Under the pieces are notes generated by a model, which saw only the letters and a program-made list of their open reading frames with translations, had not been told where the DNA came from and ran no database searches. A program made the position numbers and the translations under genes. Shown here one piece after another: positions 56,175 to 64,000 of a DNA stretch of 64,000 nt (positions are counted from its first letter, which is position 1; the number at the start of each line of letters is the position of its first letter). This DNA is from Betaproteobacteria bacterium (lineage in GTDB: Bacteria; Pseudomonadota; Gammaproteobacteria; Burkholderiales; SG8-41): NCBI GenBank assembly GCA_021732605.1, contig JAKFUS010000041.1:43119-107118 (forward strand). The letters run 5' to 3'.

Positions 56175-56186
56175 CCGGCATCTCAT

Positions 56187-56666
56187 ATGCCAGCAGCGCT
56201 CAATGCCCGGGAGCTGCGTCAGGTGCTGGGCTGTTATCCGACGGGTGTGGCGGTAATGGCGACGCGGGACAGGCAGGGTGCCAGCGTCGGCCTGACCTGC
56301 AACTCCTTCACTTCGGTTTCGCTGTCTCCGCCGCTGGTGCTGTGGTGCCTGGCCCTGTACTCACCAAGTCTGCCCGCTTTTCTCGATACGCCGCATTTTT
56401 CCATAAACATTCTGAGTGCCGGACAGAGCGCACTGTCGCGGCGCTTCAGCGCGCCGATCTCTGACCGCTTCGAGGGTGTCGAGCATACGACGGGAGCAGG
56501 GGGCATCCCGCTCATCACCGGGTGCGCTGCGTATCTGGAGTGCCGCAATGAGACCCGCCATTATGTCGGCGATCATGTCATTTTTATCGGGCATGTCCTG
56601 CGCTGTGCCCGCTCGACGCACAAGCCGCTGGTGTTTTCCGAGGGGCAATACGGGGCTTTGGCCTGA
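56187..56666 (+). CDS. Flavin reductase family protein
   Basis: LRQVLGCYPTGVAVMATRDRQGASVGLTCNSFTSVSLSPPLVLWCLA; HVIFIGHVLRC. Confidence 0.93.
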   Translation: MPAALNARELRQVLGCYPTGVAVMATRDRQGASVGLTCNSFTSVSLSPPLVLWCLALYSPSLPAFLDTPHFSINILSAGQSALSRRFSAPISDRFEGVEHTTGAGGIPLITGCAAYLECRNETRHYVGDHVIFIGHVLRCARSTHKPLVFSEGQYGALA

Positions 56667-56714
56667 AGCAGAGCTCCGGAGCCGTCGAAGAACGGCCCTG
56701 GTGTTGTGGCTGCG

Positions 56715-57614
56715 CTAAAACCCGTACAGCCGTGCTGGATTGCCGACTAATACCCGCTCGCGCTGCGCGGCATCCGGCACCCAAACAAGCAGCAGGTCGG
56801 TCAGATCGCCATCGTTAGGCGTCGCACCCTTGTGCATCACATGCGGCCAGTCGCTGCCCCAGAGTACGCGATCCGCATTGGCTTTCAACAGCGCGTGTGC
56901 AAACGGCACGGTGTCGGCATGTGGCTGCGGCCCGCCGGAAATGCGGTACGGCCCGGTCAGTTTGACCCAGGCCTTGCCTGCCTGCATCAGGCGCAGCAGG
57001 GCCTGGAATCCCGGATTGTCCAAGCCCAGCGTCGTTTTCATGTATCCGAGATGGCCGAGCACGATGGGTACCGGGAAATCGGCGAAGGTACGGTCGAGAT
57101 CGGGAAACTCGTCGGCATGCATCAGGAATTCCATGTGCCAGCCCATGGCTGCGATGCGCGCCGCCAGCGGCTGCAGCATGTTCATAGGCAATGAACCTGC
57201 CTTGCGGTCTTTCACATCCACGATGTTCACGCGTAATCCACGTACGCCGGCAGCGTGCAATTTTTTCAGTTCCACATCGCTGATTGCCGGATCAACCACC
57301 GCCACACCGCGCAGCCGCTCTGGATCAGCTTTCATCGCATCGAGCATCGCTGAGTTGTCGGTACCGTAAACACTGGGCTGCACCAGCACCGCGCGGGTTA
57401 CGCCCATGGTATCGAGCATGTACCGGTAATCTTTCAGCAGACAGTCGGGCGGCGTGTAGACACGCGCCGGCGAATAATCATAACGCGCCGCAGGTCCCAG
57501 CACATGGGCATGCGTGTCGCAGGCCAGTGCCGGCATTTTGATCTGCGGTTTGCGCGGCTGGAAATCCGGCGGCGCGCACAGCGGCGCGGCGGCGGTGGGC
57601 GTGTTGACTGACAT
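56715..57614 (-). CDS. Amidohydrolase family protein (LigI-like, 2-pyrone-4,6-dicarboxylate lactonase type)
   Basis: ACDTHAHVLGPAARYDYSPARVYTPPDCLLKDYRYMLDTMGVTRAVLVQPSVYGTDN; RVLWGSDWPHVM. Confidence 0.88.
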   Translation of the reverse strand: MSVNTPTAAAPLCAPPDFQPRKPQIKMPALACDTHAHVLGPAARYDYSPARVYTPPDCLLKDYRYMLDTMGVTRAVLVQPSVYGTDNSAMLDAMKADPERLRGVAVVDPAISDVELKKLHAAGVRGLRVNIVDVKDRKAGSLPMNMLQPLAARIAAMGWHMEFLMHADEFPDLDRTFADFPVPIVLGHLGYMKTTLGLDNPGFQALLRLMQAGKAWVKLTGPYRISGGPQPHADTVPFAHALLKANADRVLWGSDWPHVMHKGATPNDGDLTDLLLVWVPDAAQRERVLVGNPARLYGF

Positions 57615-57626
57615 GGTCTCTGGGCG

Positions 57627-57652
57627 ACTTATTTGGGTAACTTATTTGGGTA
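57627..57652. repeat. Direct repeat ACTTATTTGGGTA x2 upstream of the LigI-like gene
   Basis: ACTTATTTGGGTA ACTTATTTGGGTA then ACTTACTGGGGCA. Confidence 0.8.
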
Positions 57653-57697
57653 ACTTACTGGGGCAAATTATTATAAGTATTTGATTTTATTGATATT

Positions 57698-58645
57698 TTA
57701 TGCCGACATCAGTCCCGGCATGGTGAAGGCGATGGCTTTCAGTTCGGTAGCCAGTGAGGCGCGTTGTTCCTTGCTGAGTTCTACCAGCGGTGGGCGCACG
57801 GTGGCCCATGCATCGTCGCCGCTGTACTGCGCGACGCCGGCTTTCAACGCGGCGATCATCAGGTACTTGCTGTTGCCGAAAGTGCCGCGCACGACATCAA
57901 GCGCTTTTTGTTGTGCTTCGGCGTCGGCATTTTTCCATTCGCGGTAGAGCTTGTCGATCGCTGCGGGGTTGACGTTGGCGGTGGCGGAGATGCAGCCGGC
58001 GCCGCCGTTTTGCATGTTCGCAAGCAGAAAGGATTCGCTGCCGGCAAACACGTCGAAGCCCTGCTTGGCAAAATTGTCGAGGAAGGTCTTGGTGTTGTTC
58101 CAGTCGCCCGAGCTGTCTTTCATGCCGGCGATGGCGGTGGGGTATTTTTTCAGCAGCCGCTCAACCAGCTTCGGCGTGATGCCGACCACGGCGACCGGCG
58201 GGATGTGGTACAGGTAAATGCGCAAGCGGTTATCGCCGACACGCTCGATGATTTCGGAATAGTTGCGATACAAGCCTTCGTCGCTGACGCCCTTGTAATA
58301 AAACGGCGGCAGCATCAGCACGCCGGCGCAGCCGGCTTTCACCGCGTGTTCGGTCAGCCGCACCGAGTCGGTCAGGGCACAGCAGCCCGTGCCCGGCATC
58401 ATGCGCGAAGGATCGACGCCGGCGGCCAGCAGTGCATCAAGCAGCGCAGTGCGTTCGTTAAAAGAGAGCGAATTGGCTTCGCTGTTGGTACCGAAGGCCG
58501 CGAGCCCTGAGCCCTGAGAGATCAGCCATTGGCAATGCGTGATGAAGCGCGCGGTGTCGGGGTTGAGGTCGCGGTCGAACGGCGTGACCACGGGGGCGAG
58601 CACGCCCTTGATGCGTTGCGTCTTGCTCATGGATGACTTCCTCAC
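57698..58645 (-). CDS. Dihydrodipicolinate synthase family protein
   Basis: GVLAPVVTPFDRDLNPDTARFITHCQWLISQGSGLAAFGTNSEANSLSFNERTALLD; LRIYLYHIPPV; AIAGMKDSSGD. Start may be ATG 58630. Confidence 0.92.
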   Translation of the reverse strand: MRKSSMSKTQRIKGVLAPVVTPFDRDLNPDTARFITHCQWLISQGSGLAAFGTNSEANSLSFNERTALLDALLAAGVDPSRMMPGTGCCALTDSVRLTEHAVKAGCAGVLMLPPFYYKGVSDEGLYRNYSEIIERVGDNRLRIYLYHIPPVAVVGITPKLVERLLKKYPTAIAGMKDSSGDWNNTKTFLDNFAKQGFDVFAGSESFLLANMQNGGAGCISATANVNPAAIDKLYREWKNADAEAQQKALDVVRGTFGNSKYLMIAALKAGVAQYSGDDAWATVRPPLVELSKEQRASLATELKAIAFTMPGLMSA

Positions 58646-58838
58646 AGGAAAAATGTTGTTGAGTGCGCCGCGATCCGGCGATGGACAAGCGCAACGCGAT
58701 AGCAGTCCTTATAGGATAGCATCGCCAACGGGGTCTCCCAAACGCGGTGTTTAACGCATTGTCAGCACTGGAGGCAGTTGTTAAGCTTGCGGGCCGGTTG
58801 CACAGCGACCGCACCCACTACCGGAGGAGAAAAACAAC

Positions 58839-59807
58839 ATGACTCGTTCAATCGTTACAGCATTGATGGCTGCTGCCGCACTGTGGGCGCCTGCAGTTCA
58901 TGCCGCGGACTATCCGACCAAGGCTGTGCGCATGGTCATCGCGTTTACCCCCGGCGGCCCCAGCGACATTCTGTCACGCCTGGTCGGCGGCAAACTCGGC
59001 GAGCGCATGGGCCAGCCCTTCGTGTTTGACAACCGGCCGGGCGCCGGCGGCAACATTGCCGGCGAGATCGTCGCGACCAGCCCTGCGGATGGCTATACGC
59101 TGATGATTGCCAATAACGCGGTGCTTGCCGCCAACGCCTCGCTCTACAAAAAAATGACTTTCGATCCGGGTAAGGACCTGCTGCCGGTGGTGTGGGTGGC
59201 GTCGCAACCGAACATTCTGGTTGTGCATCCCTCGGTGCCGGCCAAGTCGGTGAAGGAACTGGTCGATTACCTGAAGGCTCGTCCGGGCCAGCTGAACTAT
59301 GCGTCCTCGGGCAGTGGCGCCGCCGCTCATCTGGCGGGTGAATTGTTCAAGAGCATGACCAAAACCGACATGGTGCATATCCCCTTCAAGGGCGCCGGTC
59401 CGGCGTTGGTCGAAACACTGGCCGGGCGCACGCAGGTGATGTTTGCCACCGCGCTGTCAGTGCAGCCCTATTTGCAGGCGAACCGCCTGCGTCCGCTGGC
59501 GGTGACAACTTTGAAGCGCATGGACAGCATGGCTAATCTGCCGACGGTTGCCGAATCGGGCGCGCCGGGATTCGAAGCTTCCACCTGGCACGGGCTGGTC
59601 GCCGTAGCCGGCACGCCGCGCGCGGTGACGACCCGGCTCAATACCGAAGTCAACGCCGTGTTGAAGGATCCGCAGGTGAGCAAGTTCCTCGAAAGTCAGG
59701 GCGCGATCATCGAAGGCGGCACCGCGGAAAAATTTGCGGCGCACATCAAGGCTGAAATTCCGAAATGGGCTAAGGTCATCAAGGATTCTGGAGCGCGGGC
59801 GGATTGA
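58839..59807 (+). CDS. Bug/TctC family substrate-binding protein
   Basis: ADYPTKAVRMVIAFTPGGPSDILSRLVGGKLGERMGQPFVFDNRPGAGGNIAGE. Confidence 0.93.
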   Translation: MTRSIVTALMAAAALWAPAVHAADYPTKAVRMVIAFTPGGPSDILSRLVGGKLGERMGQPFVFDNRPGAGGNIAGEIVATSPADGYTLMIANNAVLAANASLYKKMTFDPGKDLLPVVWVASQPNILVVHPSVPAKSVKELVDYLKARPGQLNYASSGSGAAAHLAGELFKSMTKTDMVHIPFKGAGPALVETLAGRTQVMFATALSVQPYLQANRLRPLAVTTLKRMDSMANLPTVAESGAPGFEASTWHGLVAVAGTPRAVTTRLNTEVNAVLKDPQVSKFLESQGAIIEGGTAEKFAAHIKAEIPKWAKVIKDSGARAD

Positions 59808-59811
59808 TGAG

Positions 59812-59865
59812 ACGGTGATTGGTAACTGGTAACTGGTAATTGGTGATGGGTAATGGGTAATGGGC
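59812..59865. repeat. Heptamer-type intergenic array (TGATTGG/TAACTGG/TAATTGG/TGATGGG/TAATGGG)
   Basis: GGTGATTGGTAACTGGTAACTGGTAATTGGTGATGGGTAATGGGTAATGGG. Confidence 0.9.
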
Positions 59866-59906
59866 CTTGTTGCATCGGTCTGACAACGATTTGGAATGGG
59901 GCTGCA

Positions 59907-60593
59907 ATGGCAACACTCAAGGTACTTGGTGCTGGACCGGTCAAACGCGGCATCACGCAACTCGCCGCGCAGTTTGAAAAAACCAGCGGTCATCGCGTCG
60001 CCGTGGAATTCATCGGCGCGCCCACGGTGCGCGATCGTGTGCTGGCCGGCGAAGCGGTGGATATCGCTGTCACGCCGCAGTCGGCGATGGAAGAGTTTGT
60101 CGCTCAGGGCAAGGTTGTTGCCGAAACCCGCGTGACCCTCGGCCGTTCGCGCATGGGACTGGCGATGCGCAAAGGGGCTGCCGCGCCGGACCTGAGCACG
60201 GTGGAGTCCTTCAAGCGCGCGATTGCCGCAGCAGATGGGGTGGTGGTCAATGTCGCGTCCAGCGGCAACTACGTGGTGAAGTTGCTGGGAAAACTCGGCT
60301 TCGCCGCAGACAAGGCGGTGAAACAGCCGGATACCGTCAAGGTCATGGACCATGTTGCGACGTCGACGCAGAAACTGCTGGGCGCCGGGCAGTTGCCGGA
60401 AATCCGCGAGCTGATCGACAAGGGCGTGGCGATTGTGCTGGCCGGACCGTTGCCGGATGAACTGCAAAGCATTACCGGTTATGACGCGGCGGTGACCACG
60501 GCCGGCGCCAATGCAGTAGCGGCTGGCGAGTTCACAACGTTTCTGGCAACACCTGCTGCGCGTGCAGCCATGGCAACGACCGGCATTGACTGA
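59907..60593 (+). CDS. ModA-like substrate-binding domain protein without signal peptide
   Basis: MATLKVLGAGPVKRGITQLAAQFEKTSGHRVAVEFIGAPTVRDRVLAGEAVDIAVTPQSAMEEFVAQGKVV. Confidence 0.82.
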   Translation: MATLKVLGAGPVKRGITQLAAQFEKTSGHRVAVEFIGAPTVRDRVLAGEAVDIAVTPQSAMEEFVAQGKVVAETRVTLGRSRMGLAMRKGAAAPDLSTVESFKRAIAAADGVVVNVASSGNYVVKLLGKLGFAADKAVKQPDTVKVMDHVATSTQKLLGAGQLPEIRELIDKGVAIVLAGPLPDELQSITGYDAAVTTAGANAVAAGEFTTFLATPAARAAMATTGID

Positions 60594-60632
60594 ACGGGCA
60601 TCAACTTAAATACGGGCACTGAAAGAAAAGCA

Positions 60633-61322
60633 TTGATCAACCTCAAAATACTCAGCGCCGGTGCCGTCAAGCGCGGCGTCGCCCGTGTCGCCGCAGCATT
60701 CGAGCAGGAGACCGGCGCCAAAGTCGAAATCGAATTCACGCCGGTGCCCGAAGTACGCAGACGCGTGGCCGCCGGCGAAACCGCCGATGTGGTGGTAGCG
60801 ACACCCGTGGCACTGGATGAATTAGCGGCGCAGAACAAACTGATTGCCGACAGCCGTGGTTTTCTCGGCCGCTCACGCATGGGCGTGGTGATCCATGCCG
60901 ACGCGCCGGTACCGTCGATTCCCGACACCGACGCCTTCAAAAAACTGCTGCTCGCGGCGAGCCACGTCGTACGCAACGAGGCGTCGAGCGGCATTTATTC
61001 CGAGAAGCTGCTGGCCAGGCTGGGCCTGACCGATGCGCTCGGCGCAAATCTCGTGATCGTCAAAACCGGCTCCGCCATCATGCAGTACGTTGCCGATCAC
61101 CCGGCTCAGGCCGTCGGCCTCGCGCAGATTTCAGAGCTGATGGTGATGATGGACAAGGGCTGCAAGGTCAAACTGGCGGCGCCGCTGCCGGACGAAATCC
61201 AGAACATGACCAGCTACGACGCGGCAGCGATGACGGGCGCGCCTGCAGCGGCGGTTGCGCTGGCGAAGCGGTTGTCATCGGCCGAGGCCAAAAAGATTTT
61301 TGTGGAAACCGGGATATCCTGA
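60633..61322 (+). CDS. ModA-like substrate-binding domain protein without signal peptide (TTG start)
   Basis: LNLKILSAGAVKRGVARVAAAFEQETGAKVEIEFTPVPEVRRRVAAGETADVVVATPVALDELAAQNKL; paralogue of 59907-60593. Confidence 0.8.
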   Translation: MINLKILSAGAVKRGVARVAAAFEQETGAKVEIEFTPVPEVRRRVAAGETADVVVATPVALDELAAQNKLIADSRGFLGRSRMGVVIHADAPVPSIPDTDAFKKLLLAASHVVRNEASSGIYSEKLLARLGLTDALGANLVIVKTGSAIMQYVADHPAQAVGLAQISELMVMMDKGCKVKLAAPLPDEIQNMTSYDAAAMTGAPAAAVALAKRLSSAEAKKIFVETGIS

Positions 61323-61346
61323 GCTGCAGCGACCTCAGAAGCGTAT

Positions 61347-62351
61347 ATGTACAGTGATGAAGACCTGGACGGGGCGGTTGCCGCCGGTGCGCTGCGCGCC
61401 GAGGCTGTCGCCGCATTCCGCGCACACATGGAAAAAGTGCGTGCCACGCCAGTAGTCGACGAAGAACATTTTCGCCTCGTCAACAGTTTCAATGACATTT
61501 TCGTCGCGATTGCCGGCATGCTGGTCCTGATTGCCGTGGGCTGGATCGCGGGCACCATGGAGCGCAACCTGACCGGCGTGGCGGTTGCTGCAACGGCATG
61601 GGGTCTTGCCGAATTCTTTACCCGCAAGCGGCGCATGGCCCTGCCGTCGATCCTGTTTCTGCTGGCTTTTACCGGCGGGATCTTCGCGGCACTGATGCCC
61701 ACGGGCAATATCCTCAGCGGCAAATTTGGCATGCAGATCGCCGTTGCGGCAGCCGTAGCCGCCGGCTTTACCTGGCTGCACTGGCGGCGCTTTCGCGTGC
61801 CGATTACCGTGGCCGCAGGTGCCGCGGCGCTGATCGGTGTGGCGGTCGGATTGCTGATCGCGGTCACACCGGACCTGCTCAAATGGATGAACGCCATCCT
61901 GTTTGCCGCCGGCATTGCGGTATTCGTGTTTGCGATGTACTGGGACTTCTCTGATCCGCTGCGCCAGACCCGCCGCGCCGATGTTGCGTTCTGGCTGCAC
62001 CTGCTCGCCGCGCCGTTGATCGTGCATCCGGTGTTCACCCTGTTCGGGCTGCTCAGCAAAGATGTCGAGGTTGGCGGCGCTATGGTGGTGATGCTGCTCT
62101 ACGTGATCATGGCGGCCATTGCGCTGATCATCGACCGGCGCGCGCTGATGGTTTCCGCGCTGGTTTATGTACTTGCCGCTATCAGCGCCGTCCTGGAGAA
62201 ATTCGGTGCGGTCGGCGTCAATGTGGCACTGACGGCCTTGCTGATCGGCTCGGCATTGCTGATGCTGTCGGCGTTTTGGCATATCAGCCGCAGCCGGGTG
62301 GTGAGTTGCTTGCCTGATGCGTGGCAGGGCAAACTGCCGCCGCTGCGCTAA
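61347..62351 (+). CDS. Polytopic membrane protein (DUF2157/DUF4401-like)
   Basis: 334 aa; short soluble N-terminus then about 10 hydrophobic segments. Confidence 0.7.
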   Translation: MYSDEDLDGAVAAGALRAEAVAAFRAHMEKVRATPVVDEEHFRLVNSFNDIFVAIAGMLVLIAVGWIAGTMERNLTGVAVAATAWGLAEFFTRKRRMALPSILFLLAFTGGIFAALMPTGNILSGKFGMQIAVAAAVAAGFTWLHWRRFRVPITVAAGAAALIGVAVGLLIAVTPDLLKWMNAILFAAGIAVFVFAMYWDFSDPLRQTRRADVAFWLHLLAAPLIVHPVFTLFGLLSKDVEVGGAMVVMLLYVIMAAIALIIDRRALMVSALVYVLAAISAVLEKFGAVGVNVALTALLIGSALLMLSAFWHISRSRVVSCLPDAWQGKLPPLR

Positions 62352-62416
62352 GCTTTGGCGCAATCGACCGGATTTTAGGCAAGTGATTTTCGTAAACTTT
62401 TTCCAAGGAGATCAGC

Positions 62417-63163
62417 ATGATCAAAATGATGGCGACTCTGGCGGGCCTGGGTCTGGTGCTGGGCATGGCGGCGCAGGCTGCCGAAATCACCGTGATCAGC
62501 GGCGGCGCGATCGAGCCAGGCCTGAAGGCGGCCGCAGCCGCATTCGAGAAGCAGTCCGGTCATAAGGTCAACATCACCTTCAACACCACACCGCAGATGA
62601 CCAAGCGTGTTGCTGCCGGCGACACCTTCGACGTGATCATTGCGCCGCCGGCGGCGGTGAAGCAATTTGCCGCAGCGGGCAGGGTCGATACAGGCGGCGT
62701 TGACGTCGGCCGCGTTGGTTCCGGCGTTGCCGTGCGTCCCGGGGCTCCGGTGCCGGCGATCGCCACGGCGGATGACATCAAGAAGACCGTGCTCGAAGCT
62801 GAATCCATTGTTTTCAACACCGCATCTACCGGCATCTATTTCGAAAACCTGCTGAAGAAGTGGGGCATCTATGAGCAGGTCCAGGGCAAGGCCGCGCGTT
62901 ACACCACTGGCGCTGAAGTGATGAAACATGCGCTTAAAGGTAAGGGCCGCGAAGTGGCATTCGGTCCAATTACCGAAATCCTGCTTGAGAAGGAGCATGG
63001 CCTGATCCTCGTCGGCCCGCTGCCGGCCGAGATCCAGAATTACACCTCGTACATTGCGGTCGCGATGAGTGCGGGTACGCAGAAGGAAGCGGCGCAGGCG
63101 CTGGTCAAATTCCTCGGCGGGCCGGCGGGCAAGCCTTTGTTTGTAGCCGCGGGCATCGAGTAA
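62417..63163 (+). CDS. ModA-like periplasmic substrate-binding protein with signal peptide
   Basis: MIKMMATLAGLGLVLGMAAQAAEITVISGGAIEPGLKAAAAAFEKQSGHKVNITFNTTPQMTKRVAAGDTFDVIIAPPAAV. Confidence 0.85.
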   Translation: MIKMMATLAGLGLVLGMAAQAAEITVISGGAIEPGLKAAAAAFEKQSGHKVNITFNTTPQMTKRVAAGDTFDVIIAPPAAVKQFAAAGRVDTGGVDVGRVGSGVAVRPGAPVPAIATADDIKKTVLEAESIVFNTASTGIYFENLLKKWGIYEQVQGKAARYTTGAEVMKHALKGKGREVAFGPITEILLEKEHGLILVGPLPAEIQNYTSYIAVAMSAGTQKEAAQALVKFLGGPAGKPLFVAAGIE

Positions 63164-63216
63164 GTTCCGGCTGCAGAATATCCGCCCGCCCTTGCTCCCG
63201 GTGGGCGGGCCCAGCA

Positions 63217-63321
63217 GACTGTTGAAAAAATGATGCGCGTGCGGGTGGGGAGCCCCACAAGGAGACTTCCTTCGGGGCGCGTAGCGACCAAGCGCACACG
63301 CGTACAAGCCGTTGATTTAAC
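63217..63321. repeat. Dispersed repeat copy 2, interrupted by an about 51 bp hairpin module
   Basis: GACTGTTGAAAAAATGATGCGCG [TGCGGGTGGGGAGCCCCACAAGGAGACTTCCTTCGGGGCGCGTAGCGACCAA] GCGCACACGCGTACAAGCCGTTGATTTAAC. Confidence 0.85.
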
Positions 63322-63440
63322 AAAAGACGAGAAATCTTGTGCGTCAGCGAATGGCATCAATTTCGAGAACTTTGACAAACTGCTAGAGTGCGCAACGGGC
63401 ATTAAAACAAGAATACAACCGGGCCATCAGGAGGAAGACC

Positions 63441-64000
63441 ATGCCTCATGCCGCACGCACAATCCGGGCGCTCGTCGCCGCTGCCGGTCTTGCGATGGTT
63501 TTGACTGATACTGCGCTGGCACAACAACAGTACCCTTCCCGGCCAATACGGTTCATTGTCCCCCAGTTGCCCGGCGATACCTGCGACACGCTTGCCCGCG
63601 TGCTGGGCCACAAGATGGGGGAACGCCTCGGCCAGCAGTTCATCATCGACAACCGGCCCGGCGCCGGCGGCACCATCGGTCTGGGATTGACCGCACAGGC
63701 ATCTGCGGATGGTTACACCATCGCCTGCGGCCAGGGCGGCAACATGTCGGTGATACCGCACACCATGAAAAACGTGCCCTTCGACGCGCAGAAGGACTTC
63801 GCGCCGGTCGCGCTGGTCGCAACCAACTACCTGTCGCTGGTCGTGCACCCGTCTGCGCCGTTCAAGAACGTCGCGGAATTCGTCAAATACCTGAAAGCCA
63901 ACCCGGGCAAGGTGGCTTTCGCGACCAACGGCGAAGGCGCTTTCCTGCACATGGCGACCGAACTCTTCCGTTCGCAAGTGGGCTTCGAGTATCTGCATGT
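63441..64000 (+). CDS. Bug/TctC family substrate-binding protein (3' truncated by window)
   Basis: Signal peptide, QQYPSRPIRFIVPQLPGDTCDTLARVLGHKMGERLGQQFIIDNRPGAGGTIG; open to window end. Confidence 0.92.
   Translation, partial: MPHAARTIRALVAAAGLAMVLTDTALAQQQYPSRPIRFIVPQLPGDTCDTLARVLGHKMGERLGQQFIIDNRPGAGGTIGLGLTAQASADGYTIACGQGGNMSVIPHTMKNVPFDAQKDFAPVALVATNYLSLVVHPSAPFKNVAEFVKYLKANPGKVAFATNGEGAFLHMATELFRSQVGFEYLH

Overview
A 64 kb chromosomal window from a high-GC proteobacterium, probably Betaproteobacteria (inferred from gene content and order such as petABC-sspAB and the abundance of Bug/TctC receptors). It contains the end of the petABC cytochrome bc1 operon, sspA-sspB, a Tat-signal amidohydrolase, tRNA-Thr(TGT), a four-gene GldAFG-like ABC exporter operon with a DUF4340-type protein, a small toxin-antitoxin/HNH patch, and several catabolic clusters (CoA ligase/acyl-CoA dehydrogenase/SDR; aconitase-type hydratase with PEP-mutase-type lyases; hydantoinase/aminotransferase/flavin monooxygenase; LigI-like/DHDPS-like). 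Nine TctC/Bug-type periplasmic binding proteins are scattered through the window with no TctA/TctB membrane partner. The most notable non-genic structure is: (i) a ~270 bp MITE-like element with 22 bp exact terminal inverted repeats splitting an ornithine-cyclodeaminase-family gene; (ii) a modular hairpin repeat family with at least four copies, one copy abutting a truncated HigB-like toxin; (iii) an AT-rich ~30 bp motif repeated at four loci that reads (S/F)IK(T/S)NTY in one frame each time; (iv) dispersed heptamer (TGAYTGG/TAATGGG) arrays between genes. No rRNA or CRISPR array was seen. All product names come from reading the translations; no database search was run.
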